Source: Gracilimonas sp. (lineage in GTDB: Bacteria > Bacteroidota > Rhodothermia > Balneolales > Balneolaceae). From it: a DNA stretch of 64,000 nt. The notes below the pieces were generated by a model that worked only from the letters and a program-made list of their open reading frames with translations, ran no database searches and was not told the DNA's origin. Shown piece by piece: positions 16,009-24,287 of this stretch. The translations under genes and the position numbers were made by a program. Every line of letters starts with the position of its first letter. Within the stretch, counting starts at the first letter, position 1. The stretch covers positions 46,845 through 110,844 of the forward strand of contig JAKURD010000009.1 of NCBI GenBank assembly GCA_022450045.1, in the 5' to 3' direction.

Positions 16009-17366
16009 TGAGTGATTTTACACGACGCAAATTTCTTCAATCAGCATCAGTTCTTGCAGCAGGAACATTCACACTTCCATCTTTTGCAAGAGCGAGTTCA
16101 CTTGGAACAGGTAGTGATGTCCGTATCGGATTTATCGGGACTGGATTACGCGGCCGAAATCACGTAAACAACATTCTGAGCCATGAAGGTGTACACTGTC
16201 CAGCCATTTGTGATATCGACCCTGATGCCATCACTAAAACCAAAGAGATATTTGCTGGTAAAGGGAAGAAGGAACCCAGGGTTTATGGCGGAAGTAATCA
16301 CGCTTATTTAGAGATGCTCAAAAAAGAAGATCTAGACGGTGTCATAATTGCTACCAACTGGAAATGGCATACACCTATGTGTCTTGCTGCCATGCGCAGT
16401 GGAGTTTATACCGGGGTTGAAGTTTCAGGGGCCTTCTCCGTTGATGAGTGCTGGGAATTGGTTCGCACTCATCAACAAACAGGCACACATTTATTTTTTC
16501 TTGAAAATGTGAACTACCGTCGGGATGTACTGGCTGTCTTGAATATGGTAAGGGAAAATGTGTTTGGAGAACTCCTGCATTTAAGAGGAGGCTATCAGCA
16601 TGATCTTCGACAAGTAAAATTCAATGACGGAAAAGGGGGGCTTAAATTCGGTGAAGAAAGCTATGGAGAAGCCCGCTGGAGAACCGAACACTCCATTCGC
16701 CGAAACGGAGAATTGTATCCTACACACGGCCTTGGACCACTGAATGCCATGCTGAACGTTAACAGAGGGAACAGGCTTACTTCTATTTCATCTTTTGCCA
16801 CTAAATCAAAAGGACTCCATCAATACATACTCGATCATCCCGAAGGAGGAGAAAATCATCCTTTTGAGAACATTAACTGGAAGCTGGGAGATATCGTTAC
16901 TTCACACATTTCTACAGCCAATGGCGAAACCATCATTTTAACACACGACACCAATCTTCCGCGGCCTTACTCGCTTGGGTTCAGAGTGCAGGGTGTAAAG
17001 GGACTGGCAGAATTCGATTCTCACACTCGAAGGGTGCATGTTGAGGGAGTTTCGGATGCTCACCAATGGGATGAGTGGGAAGAATGGTTTGAAAAATACG
17101 ATCACAAGCTTTGGAAAAAATATGGTGAAATCGCAATCGACGGAGGCCATGGCGGAATGGATTATTTTCTCGACCGCGCTTTTGTTGAAAGTGTGGAAGC
17201 AAACGCTCCGGCCGTTATTGACGTATATGATGCCGCAGTTATGCGGGTGATCACTCCATTGTCTGAAGTGTCGATCAGGGAAGGCGGAACTCCACAGGAA
17301 ATTCCCGATTTCACCGATGGAAACTGGATCCATCGCAAACCTGTATTTGCTTTAGGTGATTGGTAA
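16008..17366 (+). CDS. Gfo/Idh/MocA-family protein, GH109-like (alpha-N-acetylgalactosaminidase type)
   Basis: A 452-residue exported enzyme. A twin-arginine signal (TRRKFLQSASVLAAG) is followed by a Rossmann NAD-binding domain (about 39-165: IGFIGTGLRGRNHVNN, AICDIDPDA) and an alpha/beta domain. The stretch NWKWHTPMCLAAM...VEVSGAF, ENVNYRRDVLAVLNMVR, FGELLHLRGGYQHDLR and YPTHGLGPLNAML matches the GH109 signature, where an NAD+-dependent mechanism cleaves alpha-GalNAc. Tat export fits folding with bound NAD+ before secretion. It is coupled to the symporter, which suggests periplasmic release followed by uptake. A plain sugar dehydrogenase is the alternative, but the motif match favours GH109. 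Confidence 0.87.
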   Translation: MSDFTRRKFLQSASVLAAGTFTLPSFARASSLGTGSDVRIGFIGTGLRGRNHVNNILSHEGVHCPAICDIDPDAITKTKEIFAGKGKKEPRVYGGSNHAYLEMLKKEDLDGVIIATNWKWHTPMCLAAMRSGVYTGVEVSGAFSVDECWELVRTHQQTGTHLFFLENVNYRRDVLAVLNMVRENVFGELLHLRGGYQHDLRQVKFNDGKGGLKFGEESYGEARWRTEHSIRRNGELYPTHGLGPLNAMLNVNRGNRLTSISSFATKSKGLHQYILDHPEGGENHPFENINWKLGDIVTSHISTANGETIILTHDTNLPRPYSLGFRVQGVKGLAEFDSHTRRVHVEGVSDAHQWDEWEEWFEKYDHKLWKKYGEIAIDGGHGGMDYFLDRAFVESVEANAPAVIDVYDAAVMRVITPLSEVSIREGGTPQEIPDFTDGNWIHRKPVFALGDW

Positions 17367-17379
17367 CTTCCACTTTTAG

Positions 17380-17402
17380 GGGGCTTTGCAGAACCCCTTA
17401 AT
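17380..17402. repeat. Imperfect inverted repeat: terminator of the GH109 gene or IS end
   Basis: AGGGGGCTTTGCAGAACCCCTT pairs AGGGG with CCCCTT just after the GH109-like gene and about 75 bases before the transposase ATG. It could be a weak terminator or the left terminal repeat of the IS. No matching right end was found. Confidence 0.35.
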
Positions 17403-17473
17403 TTAGTGGTTTATCTTATAATTTGTAGGTTTCGCCCAGCATCGGGCTATTTTCAATTATAACCATCGGTATT

Positions 17474-18214
17474 ATGTCAGACAAACGCCAGCAACTCAGC
17501 ATGTTAGACCAGTGGGCCAGCGAGTCGCCCCAGGTATCCCGCTCAGACGAGCGGCTCAGCGAAATTGACCAATGGATCGACTGGGATCCGCTTTACGCGG
17601 TCGGTCGGCGCATTGACAAGACCGGCCCGCAAGGCGGGGCCCCGCGCAAGCCCGTCCGGTGGATGATCCGCGGGCTGTTCCTGCAGCACTTGTATCAGCT
17701 GAGTGACCCGCAGTTGGAGGACCAGCTCATCGACCGGCTAAGTTTTCGCCGGTTCGCCGGGCTACCGCTCGACCAGTGCGTGCCGGACTTCAGCACCTTC
17801 TGGCGGTTCCGCGAGGCCCTGGCCGAAGAGGGCTTCGTTGAGGAACTCTTCAAGAAAATAAACCACCAACTGGAAGCCAAGGGCCTGATGCTCAGGCGCG
17901 GGACGATGGTCGATGCGTCAATCTTTGAATCTTCAGGTCGTCCCCTCAGCGAGGACCAGCGCGAGGAGTTAGCCCAGGATCCCTCCCCCCAGATCGACAC
18001 CGACGCCGATTCGACCAAAAAAGGCGGCGCCTATTTTTTCGGCTACAAAGGCCACATTGGGGTGGATGTAGGCAGCAAGCTTATTCGAACGCTGAGTTTT
18101 ACCAAAGCATCGCCTCATGACAGCACCCAACTGGAGGGGCTGCTGGCCGGGGGCGAGCGGAGCATCAGCTGGGGCAAAACCAAACCCAAAATGATTCCGG
18201 ACAGAGCCACCTGA
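17474..18214 (+). pseudogene. IS5-type transposase, truncated
   Basis: The N-terminal 246 residues of an IS5-family DDE transposase: DUF772-like start (LSEIDQWIDWDPLY...PVRWMIRGLFLQHLYQLSDPQLEDQL), CVPDFSTFWRFRE, then TMVDASIFE with the first catalytic Asp (D147) and FGYKGHIGVDVGSKLIRTLSFTKASPHDS. The reading frame stops at DRAT before the ADKGY block and the third catalytic residue, so the enzyme must be inactive. Codons just beyond the TGA run on without recognisable transposase motifs. The segment is visibly GC-richer than its neighbours, consistent with acquisition. It sits between the GH109-like gene and a nucleotidyltransferase. Confidence 0.85.
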
Positions 18215-18411
18215 TGGGATTGGTATACCCGAGAGCGGCTGAACTGGCCGCTGCGCCCGGCTTTTCGGGCAAAAAAACAAGATATTGCTATGAATATGAC
18301 TGATTTAATCTGTTTCAGAAAAAATAAACCCGCAAAATTTAGAAAACCCAAAAAGGGTCGGTAATTCAAAGACCTCTTTTAGTTGGAATCTCAATTTTCA
18401 AAACCCATAGA
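18215..18411. other. Degenerate DNA right of the transposase relic
   Basis: About 200 bases between the truncated transposase and the nucleotidyltransferase. It holds a GC-rich hairpin (GCCCGGCTTTTCGGGC) near 18255 and then AT-rich sequence. No IS right end or gene is visible; the promoter of the next gene may lie in the AT-rich part. Confidence 0.45.
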
Positions 18412-19302
18412 ATGCCTTCACTTGTAATACTCGCAGCCGGAATGGGAAGCCGATATGGTGGGACAAAGCAATTCTCAGCTTTTGGGCCTCACAACCACCT
18501 TATCATTGAATATACTCTGTATGACGCTATAAAAGCCGGATTTGAAAAAGTTATTTGCGTGATTCGGAAAGAAATCGAGCCCGAATTTAATGAATCTATT
18601 TTCAACAAGTGGAAGGATAAAGTGGACTTGAGGATGGTATTTCAGGAAATTGATTCCCTGCCCAGGCAATACCAAGTGATAGAAGGCAGAACCAAGCCCT
18701 GGGGAACCGCACACGCTGTCTGGATGGCTGAAGATGAAATTCATGAGCCTTTCGCCATTGCCAATGCCGATGACTTCTACGGTCGCGAGGCTATTCAAAA
18801 AACTTGTGATCAACTTAAAACCATGTCGGCGGACACAAACAGTGGTTTTATCATGGGGTATGAATTAGGAAATACCCTGAGTCCAAACGGTTCGGTATCT
18901 CGTGGTTTATGCAAAACAAATGAAGCAGGATATCTGACAGAGATTGAAGAACTCAAATCCATCGAGAAAAAAAACGAACAGATCATTGCTCAAACCAACG
19001 GAATAGAACGAAAACTAAAGTCAAAAGCACTTATATCTATGAATCTGATGGGTTTTACTCCACCTGTTTTCAATGCTGTTCGTAAAGAGTTTGATCGTTT
19101 TTATAAAAATCTTACTCCCGAAAGTACTGCGGAATTTTATTTAGCAAATGTGCTTACCCGGCTTTTAGATGAGGGGGTAAACGTTTCGGTAATTCCTACT
19201 AACAGTCAGTGGTTTGGAGTTACCTACAGCGAGGATAAAGATTGGGTGAACCGGCAACTTGCAGAACTTCACGAATCAGGAGTTTACCCAGATGAACTCT
19301 GA
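18412..19302 (+). CDS. Sugar-1-phosphate nucleotidyltransferase
   Basis: A 296-residue cytoplasmic NDP-sugar pyrophosphorylase-like enzyme. The N-terminus LVILAAGMGSRYGGTKQ is the G-x-G-x-R...K nucleotide-binding signature (slightly altered); GTAHAVWMA and IANADDFYG give the catalytic Asp region. Its last 11 bases overlap the following kinase gene. A nucleotidyltransferase next to an anomeric sugar kinase is the arrangement of AmgK/MurU and of N-acetylhexosamine salvage, where the kinase makes sugar-1-phosphate and this enzyme makes the UDP-sugar. Sugar and nucleotide specificity cannot be read from sequence alone. Confidence 0.85.
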   Translation: MPSLVILAAGMGSRYGGTKQFSAFGPHNHLIIEYTLYDAIKAGFEKVICVIRKEIEPEFNESIFNKWKDKVDLRMVFQEIDSLPRQYQVIEGRTKPWGTAHAVWMAEDEIHEPFAIANADDFYGREAIQKTCDQLKTMSADTNSGFIMGYELGNTLSPNGSVSRGLCKTNEAGYLTEIEELKSIEKKNEQIIAQTNGIERKLKSKALISMNLMGFTPPVFNAVRKEFDRFYKNLTPESTAEFYLANVLTRLLDEGVNVSVIPTNSQWFGVTYSEDKDWVNRQLAELHESGVYPDEL

Positions 19303-20365
19303 TCAAAACATAAAAGAGGTCCTCTCAAACTATCCCATTTCGTTGGAACTGGTAGAAGTGATTCCGGTAAAAACAGGGTTGATCCACACTTCTTATAAGG
19401 TCACTGAAGCTCAGGAAGCCTCTTATCTTCTTCAAAAGATAAACACTTCTGTTTTTCGGGATGTTGAAACTCTTATGGAGAATATTGCCCTTGTTACCAA
19501 TATTCTGAAAAATGCTTTTCGGGGTTCTTCTTATGAAAGCCTTGAGCTATTGAAAACTAATAACGGTCAACTTTTTTACAAGAATGAATGTGCTGCCTGG
19601 AGGATCTATCATTTTAAAGAACACCTCACTGGCTACGATGTCCCAAATAATAAAGAAATGGTACGTGAAGCCGGAAAAGCCTTTTCTGTATTTGCTCAGG
19701 CACTTTCAGAAACAGATCCCGAAAAACTTTCGGTAACCATACCTAATTTTCATTCTATGCAAAAGCGATATGGGCAACTTCAGCATGCTTTAGAAAATAC
19801 AACGGCCGAAATTTCGCACATTGACCCTCTTTCCAAGCAAATAGAAGAATTTAAACAACTACTTCTACCTTTGGAATATGCTATGGATAGCGAAGAAATC
19901 CCTCTTCGAATCACTCACAACGACTCTAAGTTCAATAACCTTCTTTTTGATGAAGCCGGGAAAGCGCGCTGCGTCGTTGATCTGGATACCGTTATGCCCG
20001 GCATTATACATTTTGACGTGGGCGACTGCCTGAGAACTCTTACCCCTTCTGCTCCCGAAGACGAGCCCGAACTTGCAAACATCAAACTAAGAAAAGGTTT
20101 TCATTCTGCATTTCTGGAAGGATTTGTTGAAAATGAATCAGGATGGCTCACCAAAAATGAGATTAAATTTTTACCCTACTCAGCGCCATATATGGCATTA
20201 ATCATGGGTATTCGTTTTCTCACCGACTACCTTCAGGGCAATATTTATTATTCGAGTGATCATCCCGAGCACAACTTAATAAGGGCCAGATGTCAGGTTG
20301 AGGTTACAAAACAATTCTTAGATCAAATTCCATTGAATAGCGACCCAACCAGGTTCTTTAAGTAA
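19292..20365 (+). CDS. APH-fold sugar kinase, N-acetylhexosamine 1-kinase-like
   Basis: An aminoglycoside-phosphotransferase-fold kinase of about 357 residues. The catalytic loop RITHNDSKFNNLLFDEAG and metal-binding DLDTVMPG match NahK-type N-acetylhexosamine 1-kinases. I chose ATG 19292 because AGGAG lies 10-14 bases upstream; an in-frame ATG at 19259 would extend it deep into the preceding gene. It overlaps the nucleotidyltransferase by 11 bases. Together with the symporter and the GH109-like enzyme it suggests GalNAc/GlcNAc is taken up, phosphorylated at C1 and activated. It converges with a HAD phosphatase gene, overlapping it by eight bases at the 3' ends. Confidence 0.85.
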   Translation: MNSDQNIKEVLSNYPISLELVEVIPVKTGLIHTSYKVTEAQEASYLLQKINTSVFRDVETLMENIALVTNILKNAFRGSSYESLELLKTNNGQLFYKNECAAWRIYHFKEHLTGYDVPNNKEMVREAGKAFSVFAQALSETDPEKLSVTIPNFHSMQKRYGQLQHALENTTAEISHIDPLSKQIEEFKQLLLPLEYAMDSEEIPLRITHNDSKFNNLLFDEAGKARCVVDLDTVMPGIIHFDVGDCLRTLTPSAPEDEPELANIKLRKGFHSAFLEGFVENESGWLTKNEIKFLPYSAPYMALIMGIRFLTDYLQGNIYYSSDHPEHNLIRARCQVEVTKQFLDQIPLNSDPTRFFK

Positions 20366-21014
20366 GTATTTTCTGAAGTTTCTGAATCTTCAAGCCTTTA
20401 AAATTGTCGATCACAAACGAACAATTGCTTAGCTCCTGATGGGTGTGCGTGGTTGCTACACCCACTACTTTTGATCCTGCCGCTAAACCAGATTCCACTC
20501 CCGATATGGAATCTTCAAAAACGATGCAATTTTCCGGGTTAGCTGCAACCGATTTGGCCGCTTTCAGATAAGGCTCAGGATGCGGCTTGCTTTTTGTGAC
20601 ATGCGATGAATTTAAAACCGACTCAAAATAAGAAGTCAATGAGAGTTCGCTCAGAATATATTCCGCATTTTCAGCCGGGGCTGAGGTTGCTACCACGATT
20701 TTGATATTGTTTTGTTTGAGCAGATCAAGAAATTCAATGATTCCGGGAAGAACATGTGCTTTGGGATCAAACGCTGTCCTGAACATCTTCTCTTTTTCAT
20801 CGGCATAGGCCTGAATCTCACCATTGGAAAGATCTCCGAAAACAGCAGGAATCCAATCCTGATTTGTACGGCCATATACTTTTTCCCGGAGCTCTTCCTC
20901 CGTTATTTCCAAACCGTGTTTATCACAAAACCTATGAATGATCTTTTTATGAGTCGGATTGCTATGCACAATAACTCCGTCCATGTCAAAAATTACCGCT
21001 TCGATGATGTTCAT
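20358..21014 (-). CDS. HAD-superfamily phosphatase, beta-phosphoglucomutase/sugar phosphatase-like
   Basis: A 218-residue cytoplasmic HAD subfamily IA hydrolase. Motif I FDMDGVIVHS (nucleophile and acid/base Asp), a helical cap (about 18-85), motif II VVATSAP, motif III Lys in KSKPHPEPY, and motif IV IVFEDSISGVESG are all present. Substrate is probably a sugar phosphate. It stands alone on the minus strand, convergent with the kinase gene. Confidence 0.88.
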   Translation of the reverse strand: MNIIEAVIFDMDGVIVHSNPTHKKIIHRFCDKHGLEITEEELREKVYGRTNQDWIPAVFGDLSNGEIQAYADEKEKMFRTAFDPKAHVLPGIIEFLDLLKQNNIKIVVATSAPAENAEYILSELSLTSYFESVLNSSHVTKSKPHPEPYLKAAKSVAANPENCIVFEDSISGVESGLAAGSKVVGVATTHTHQELSNCSFVIDNFKGLKIQKLQKILT

Positions 21015-21052
21015 TTTAAGAACAGTTTTTTAAAATGCGTGGTTTTTTTGGA

Positions 21053-21337
21053 TCAGTTGACTTGCTTTCTACCTTGAAGCAGAGCTCCTAAAATTGCTGT
21101 AAAAAGTGCCGCGCCAATGATAGACCATATTATGGGAAACGGACTTCCATCAATTTGAATGGTCCACAATTCCGGGAGGCCAAGTTCACTCGCAATCCAT
21201 TTTCCTAAAATTGCACCTATAAAGCCTACCCCAGCTGAAATGAGACATCCACCAAAACTATAGCCGCTGATACTCTGGCCAATTCCACCGCAAATCGCAG
21301 CTATAAGCAATAACACAAGAAATCCAAATAATGACAT
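21053..21337 (-). CDS. GlsB/YeaQ/YmgE-like small membrane protein
   Basis: A 94-residue inner-membrane protein with three hydrophobic segments and glycine-rich helices (LISAGVGFIGAILGKWIASELGL), as in the transglycosylase-associated GlsB/YeaQ/YmgE family. Relatives are linked to envelope stress but have no known activity. Located 39 bases upstream of the HAD gene on the same strand. Confidence 0.7.
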   Translation of the reverse strand: MSLFGFLVLLLIAAICGGIGQSISGYSFGGCLISAGVGFIGAILGKWIASELGLPELWTIQIDGSPFPIIWSIIGAALFTAILGALLQGRKQVN

Positions 21338-21354
21338 AGTACTCCTTTATTAAT

Positions 21355-21515
21355 TAACGTCTGTTCGATATAATTATCTTCGCTAAGGCCTTTGAGGCAC
21401 GGCTGACGGCTCCAAGTCCGTCTGACCGTTAGTCATTCTCATTCAGTCCCGTCCATCAGACGGAGTATCCGTCAGATGGATCTTGCAGCTATTCTAATAT
21501 TCTCTATCTTGAACA
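21355..21515. repeat. Intergenic element R1, copy A (degenerate)
   Basis: Shares with copy B (27779-27978) the left end TAACGTCTGTTCGATATAA, the CTAA-GCCTTTGAG block, and GGATCTTGCAGCTATTCTAATA at the right. The right terminal repeat is eroded (TATCTTGAAC) and the centre is shorter. Confidence 0.75.
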
Positions 21516-21538
21516 TATCTTAAATAACTAAATGTTGT

Positions 21539-22585
21539 TCACGCCTTTTGTTCTAATACTACGGCTGGCTCCAGAGGTTTCACAATTACATGCTCATCCA
21601 CTTCAAATAACAACCGGTTATCAGTATGGACGATGTATTTATCCCCTTTAAATACTACATGATACGTAATATCATGACCGCGGAATTCGCGTCCTACGAT
21701 AATTCCGCTTTCATTTCCATTGGCTTTGCAACGCTCGATGGTTAAATGCTCTGGGCGGATTGAACACAAGATCAACCCTTCCGCCTCTTTGTTGATCTTC
21801 ACCGGGCCTAACCTTGTTTCCACATTATTGGAACCATCTGCGTGTGCACGGAATAAATTTGTCCGCCCCAAAAACTGGGCTACAAATTGTGTTTTGGGAT
21901 GATAATAAACTTCCTCCGGTGTTCCAATCTGTTCGATCTGACCATTATTCATCACCCCAATACGATCTGCAAAAGACAGGGCTTCCTCCTGGTCATGAGT
22001 AACAAGTATGGCACTCATTCCCGCTTTTTTCAGGATACCCCGAACTTCTTTCCTGGTGGTATCTCGCAGCATAGCATCCAGGCCTGAAAAGGGTTCGTCC
22101 ATTAACACAAGCCTTGGCTTTGGCGCAATAGCCCGCGCTAAGGCCACACGCTGCTGCTGTCCGCCGGAAAGCTCATCAGGCATACGATGTTTGTACTTTT
22201 CCATTCCCGTACGGCAGAGTACTTCTTCAGCAAGAACCGGGCGTTTCTTGCGCTCAACCTCACGCAGGCCAAATGCTACGTTATCGAGCGCGTTCATGTG
22301 TGGGAAAAGTGCATAATCCTGAAACACAAAACCGATCTCCCGTTTTTGAGGGGATACCCGCTTTTCTGTACTTTCAACAAGCTCTTCTTCAATATGGACT
22401 TCCCCTGCTTCACACTGTTCAAAACCTGCTATCAGACGGAGTGTAGTGGTTTTACCACAGCCTGAGGGGCCTAAAAGTGCAAATATTTCATTCTTCCCAA
22501 CTTCAAAGCTAACGTTATTGACAACAGGACCGCTTTGGTCGAATGATTTTGTTAAACCGGATATGTTTAAAAGAGGTTTTTCCAT
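21539..22585 (-). CDS. ABC transporter ATPase with TOBE domain (FbpC/PotA-like)
   Basis: A 348-residue nucleotide-binding subunit of a binding-protein-dependent importer. Walker A GPSGCGKTT (about 39-47), Q-loop VFQDYALFP, signature LSGGQQQR, Walker B LVLMDEP, and H-loop VTHDQEEA are all intact. Residues about 245-340 form a TOBE-like domain. The sequence most resembles Fe3+/thiamine/polyamine-type ATPases (CysA/PotA/FbpC group). No permease or binding-protein gene is adjacent, so the partner must be encoded elsewhere. Confidence 0.9.
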   Translation of the reverse strand: MEKPLLNISGLTKSFDQSGPVVNNVSFEVGKNEIFALLGPSGCGKTTTLRLIAGFEQCEAGEVHIEEELVESTEKRVSPQKREIGFVFQDYALFPHMNALDNVAFGLREVERKKRPVLAEEVLCRTGMEKYKHRMPDELSGGQQQRVALARAIAPKPRLVLMDEPFSGLDAMLRDTTRKEVRGILKKAGMSAILVTHDQEEALSFADRIGVMNNGQIEQIGTPEEVYYHPKTQFVAQFLGRTNLFRAHADGSNNVETRLGPVKINKEAEGLILCSIRPEHLTIERCKANGNESGIIVGREFRGHDITYHVVFKGDKYIVHTDNRLLFEVDEHVIVKPLEPAVVLEQKA

Positions 22586-22677
22586 ATAATCACTGAACCA
22601 AAAAGTCTTGATTTAGATTCAGTCTATATAAGATAAGGACTATTCTAATACTTCTGAAAGTTTTGATACGTGAATAT

Positions 22678-22708
22678 TTGTGAAACAGGGCGGGATAATG
22701 TAAGTTTA
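22678..22708 (+). promoter_or_regulatory. Candidate Bacteroidota-type promoter for the SPOR lipoprotein gene
   Basis: TTG, 20 bases, then TAAGTTTA, close to the TTG-N19-TAnnTTTG consensus. It lies about 50 bases before ATG 22759. Confidence 0.4.
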
Positions 22709-22758
22709 ATTTGTTTCGGGATTACAACTTATACACTAATATCAAAAAACTAATAGTC

Positions 22759-23256
22759 ATGAAAAATATAAGCATCTACACCCTTCTGTTGGCCTTTACA
22801 TTGATAACAATACAAGGCTGCGGACCAAGCGAAGAAGAACGAAGAGCTGCGGACCAAGCTCGATTGGATTCTCTAAGACAAGTTGAGCAGCAGCGCATAG
22901 CTGAGCTAATGCAAGCACGTGAGGACAGTCTTGCGAGAGCGTCCCAACAAGAACAAATGGAAGAAGAAGAAACTTCAGCTCAATTTGCTGAGGATGGTGA
23001 GTATGCCCTTCAAGTTGGTGCTTTCCGCTCAGAAGATCAGGCAAACACGTACAAGAACAAACTTAGCGACAGAGAATACCCTCATGTTTACACTGTTAAG
23101 GTAGGTGAAGAAGAAACCGGTAATATTTGGTACAGATTACGTGTAGGGTTTTTCGCATCAAAAGCTGATGCCGAAGAATTTGGAGCCGAATTGGGCAGTG
23201 AGCTTAACACCGGATACTGGGTTTCAAAAGTGAAGCGTACCGGAAGCGGATCTTAA
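22759..23256 (+). CDS. SPOR-domain lipoprotein
   Basis: A lipoprotein of about 165 residues. I prefer ATG 22759, which gives a normal lipoprotein signal (MKNISIYTLLLAFTLITIQGC, Cys21); an in-frame ATG at 22711 would spoil it. Residues 25-75 are a charged helical/coiled segment rich in E, Q and R. Residues about 83-160 are a SPOR domain (EYALQVGAFRSEDQANTYKNKL...WYRLRVGFFASKADAEEF). SPOR domains bind peptidoglycan strands lacking stem peptides at division sites, so an envelope or septal role is likely. Monocistronic, with its own terminator. Confidence 0.88.
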   Translation: MKNISIYTLLLAFTLITIQGCGPSEEERRAADQARLDSLRQVEQQRIAELMQAREDSLARASQQEQMEEEETSAQFAEDGEYALQVGAFRSEDQANTYKNKLSDREYPHVYTVKVGEEETGNIWYRLRVGFFASKADAEEFGAELGSELNTGYWVSKVKRTGSGS

Positions 23257-23349
23257 AAAAAGCAGCTTGGAATTTATAGTTGTATCTCTCCCAAGCATTT
23301 GCTTAATTGTAGATGCGCTCAAGTAGCGTCTCTCTTGATGAATAGTCAG

Positions 23350-23393
23350 GGCATTACATATGAAAAATGTAATGCCCTATTTTTTTTTGCATC
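23350..23393 (+). terminator. Rho-independent terminator after the SPOR gene
   Basis: The 12-bp stem AGGGCATTACAT/ATGTAATGCCCT is followed by a run of T. It lies about 95 bases after the stop codon. Confidence 0.88.
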
Positions 23394-23499
23394 TTTTTTT
23401 TGCATCAATCGTAGTCCTCTATTCTTAAAACTTTTCTAATTCTACGCTTTACGTTATTATGCACTTTCAACATTATTCAGAAACTTCAATTTAAGCGGA

Positions 23500-23847
23500 A
23501 TGAAAAATTTCAGTATCGCTACACGCCAAAAAAACAATGTAACTATACTGGATATCAGCGGAGAGCTTGATGCGCATACGGCTTCCCAGTTGGAGAATGC
23601 ACTCAAATCTTTGATCGATGATGAAAGTTATTCGATCATAGTTAACTGCTCCAGTCTCGATTATATAGCAAGTGCAGGTCTGGGAGTATTTATGGCCTAC
23701 ATTGAGGATGTAAGAAGCCTGGGCGGCGACATCAAACTCACCAATATGAATGATCGAGTTTATAACGTATTTGATTTGCTGGGTTTCCCAACACTATATG
23801 ATATCCTGGAAGATGAAAAAGAAGCCTTAACAAGCTTTGAGAATTAA
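23500..23847 (+). CDS. STAS-domain anti-sigma factor antagonist (RsbV-like)
   Basis: A 115-residue cytoplasmic STAS protein. DISGELDAHTASQLENAL and the loop CSSLDYIASAGLGVF, with the phosphorylatable Ser of the D-x-I/L-x-S-A-G motif, are clear. In partner switching the unphosphorylated form binds the anti-sigma kinase. The kinase and a SpoIIE-type phosphatase follow at once, so the module is complete except for its target. Confidence 0.92.
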   Translation: MKNFSIATRQKNNVTILDISGELDAHTASQLENALKSLIDDESYSIIVNCSSLDYIASAGLGVFMAYIEDVRSLGGDIKLTNMNDRVYNVFDLLGFPTLYDILEDEKEALTSFEN

Positions 23848-23858
23848 AGGGCAAGAGA

Positions 23859-24281
23859 GTGGCAGGGACTAAACAAATACAAACCTTATCTGTTGAGGCT
23901 TCTACAGAGCATCTGGCAGAAGTACGGGATTTTGTTGCTGCACATGCTGAAAATATTGGCCTGAACCAAAAAGATATTTCCGAAATCAGGCTGGCTGTTG
24001 ATGAAGCCTACACCAATATTATAAAACACGCATATAAAAATACCCCTAAAGAAAAAGTAAACATTGAGATCGGTTCCGATTCAGATCATCTATGGATTAC
24101 TTTGATGGACAAAGGAAAAAGCTTTGATCCCAGTTCTTACAGTGAACCCGACCTGATGAAGCGCATCAAAGAAAAAAAACGCGGGGGTATGGGCGTGTAT
24201 CTCATCCGGAAATTAATGGATCAGGTACAATACAACCGTAAAGGCCATACCAATGTAATACGAATGGTCAAAAACCTTTGA
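23859..24281 (+). CDS. RsbW-like serine kinase/anti-sigma factor
   Basis: A 140-residue HATPase_c protein. N-box RLAVDEAYTNIIKHAY, G1 LMDKGKSFDP and G2 KKRGGMGVYLIRKLMD form the ATP site. Start is a GTG at 23859, eleven bases after the antagonist gene ends; no better upstream start exists. It would phosphorylate the STAS protein and hold a sigma factor or other target. No sigma gene is nearby. Confidence 0.9.
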   Translation: MAGTKQIQTLSVEASTEHLAEVRDFVAAHAENIGLNQKDISEIRLAVDEAYTNIIKHAYKNTPKEKVNIEIGSDSDHLWITLMDKGKSFDPSSYSEPDLMKRIKEKKRGGMGVYLIRKLMDQVQYNRKGHTNVIRMVKNL

Positions 24282-24287
24282 CGTATC

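Noticed and set aside
16938-17333. 131-codon frame antisense to the GH109-like gene
   Set aside because: Shadow frame; the plus-strand gene is complete with conserved motifs.
18250-18285. GCCCGGCTTTTCGGGC hairpin after the transposase as a terminator
   Set aside because: On the plus strand it is followed by A, not T, and on the minus strand the T run precedes the stem.
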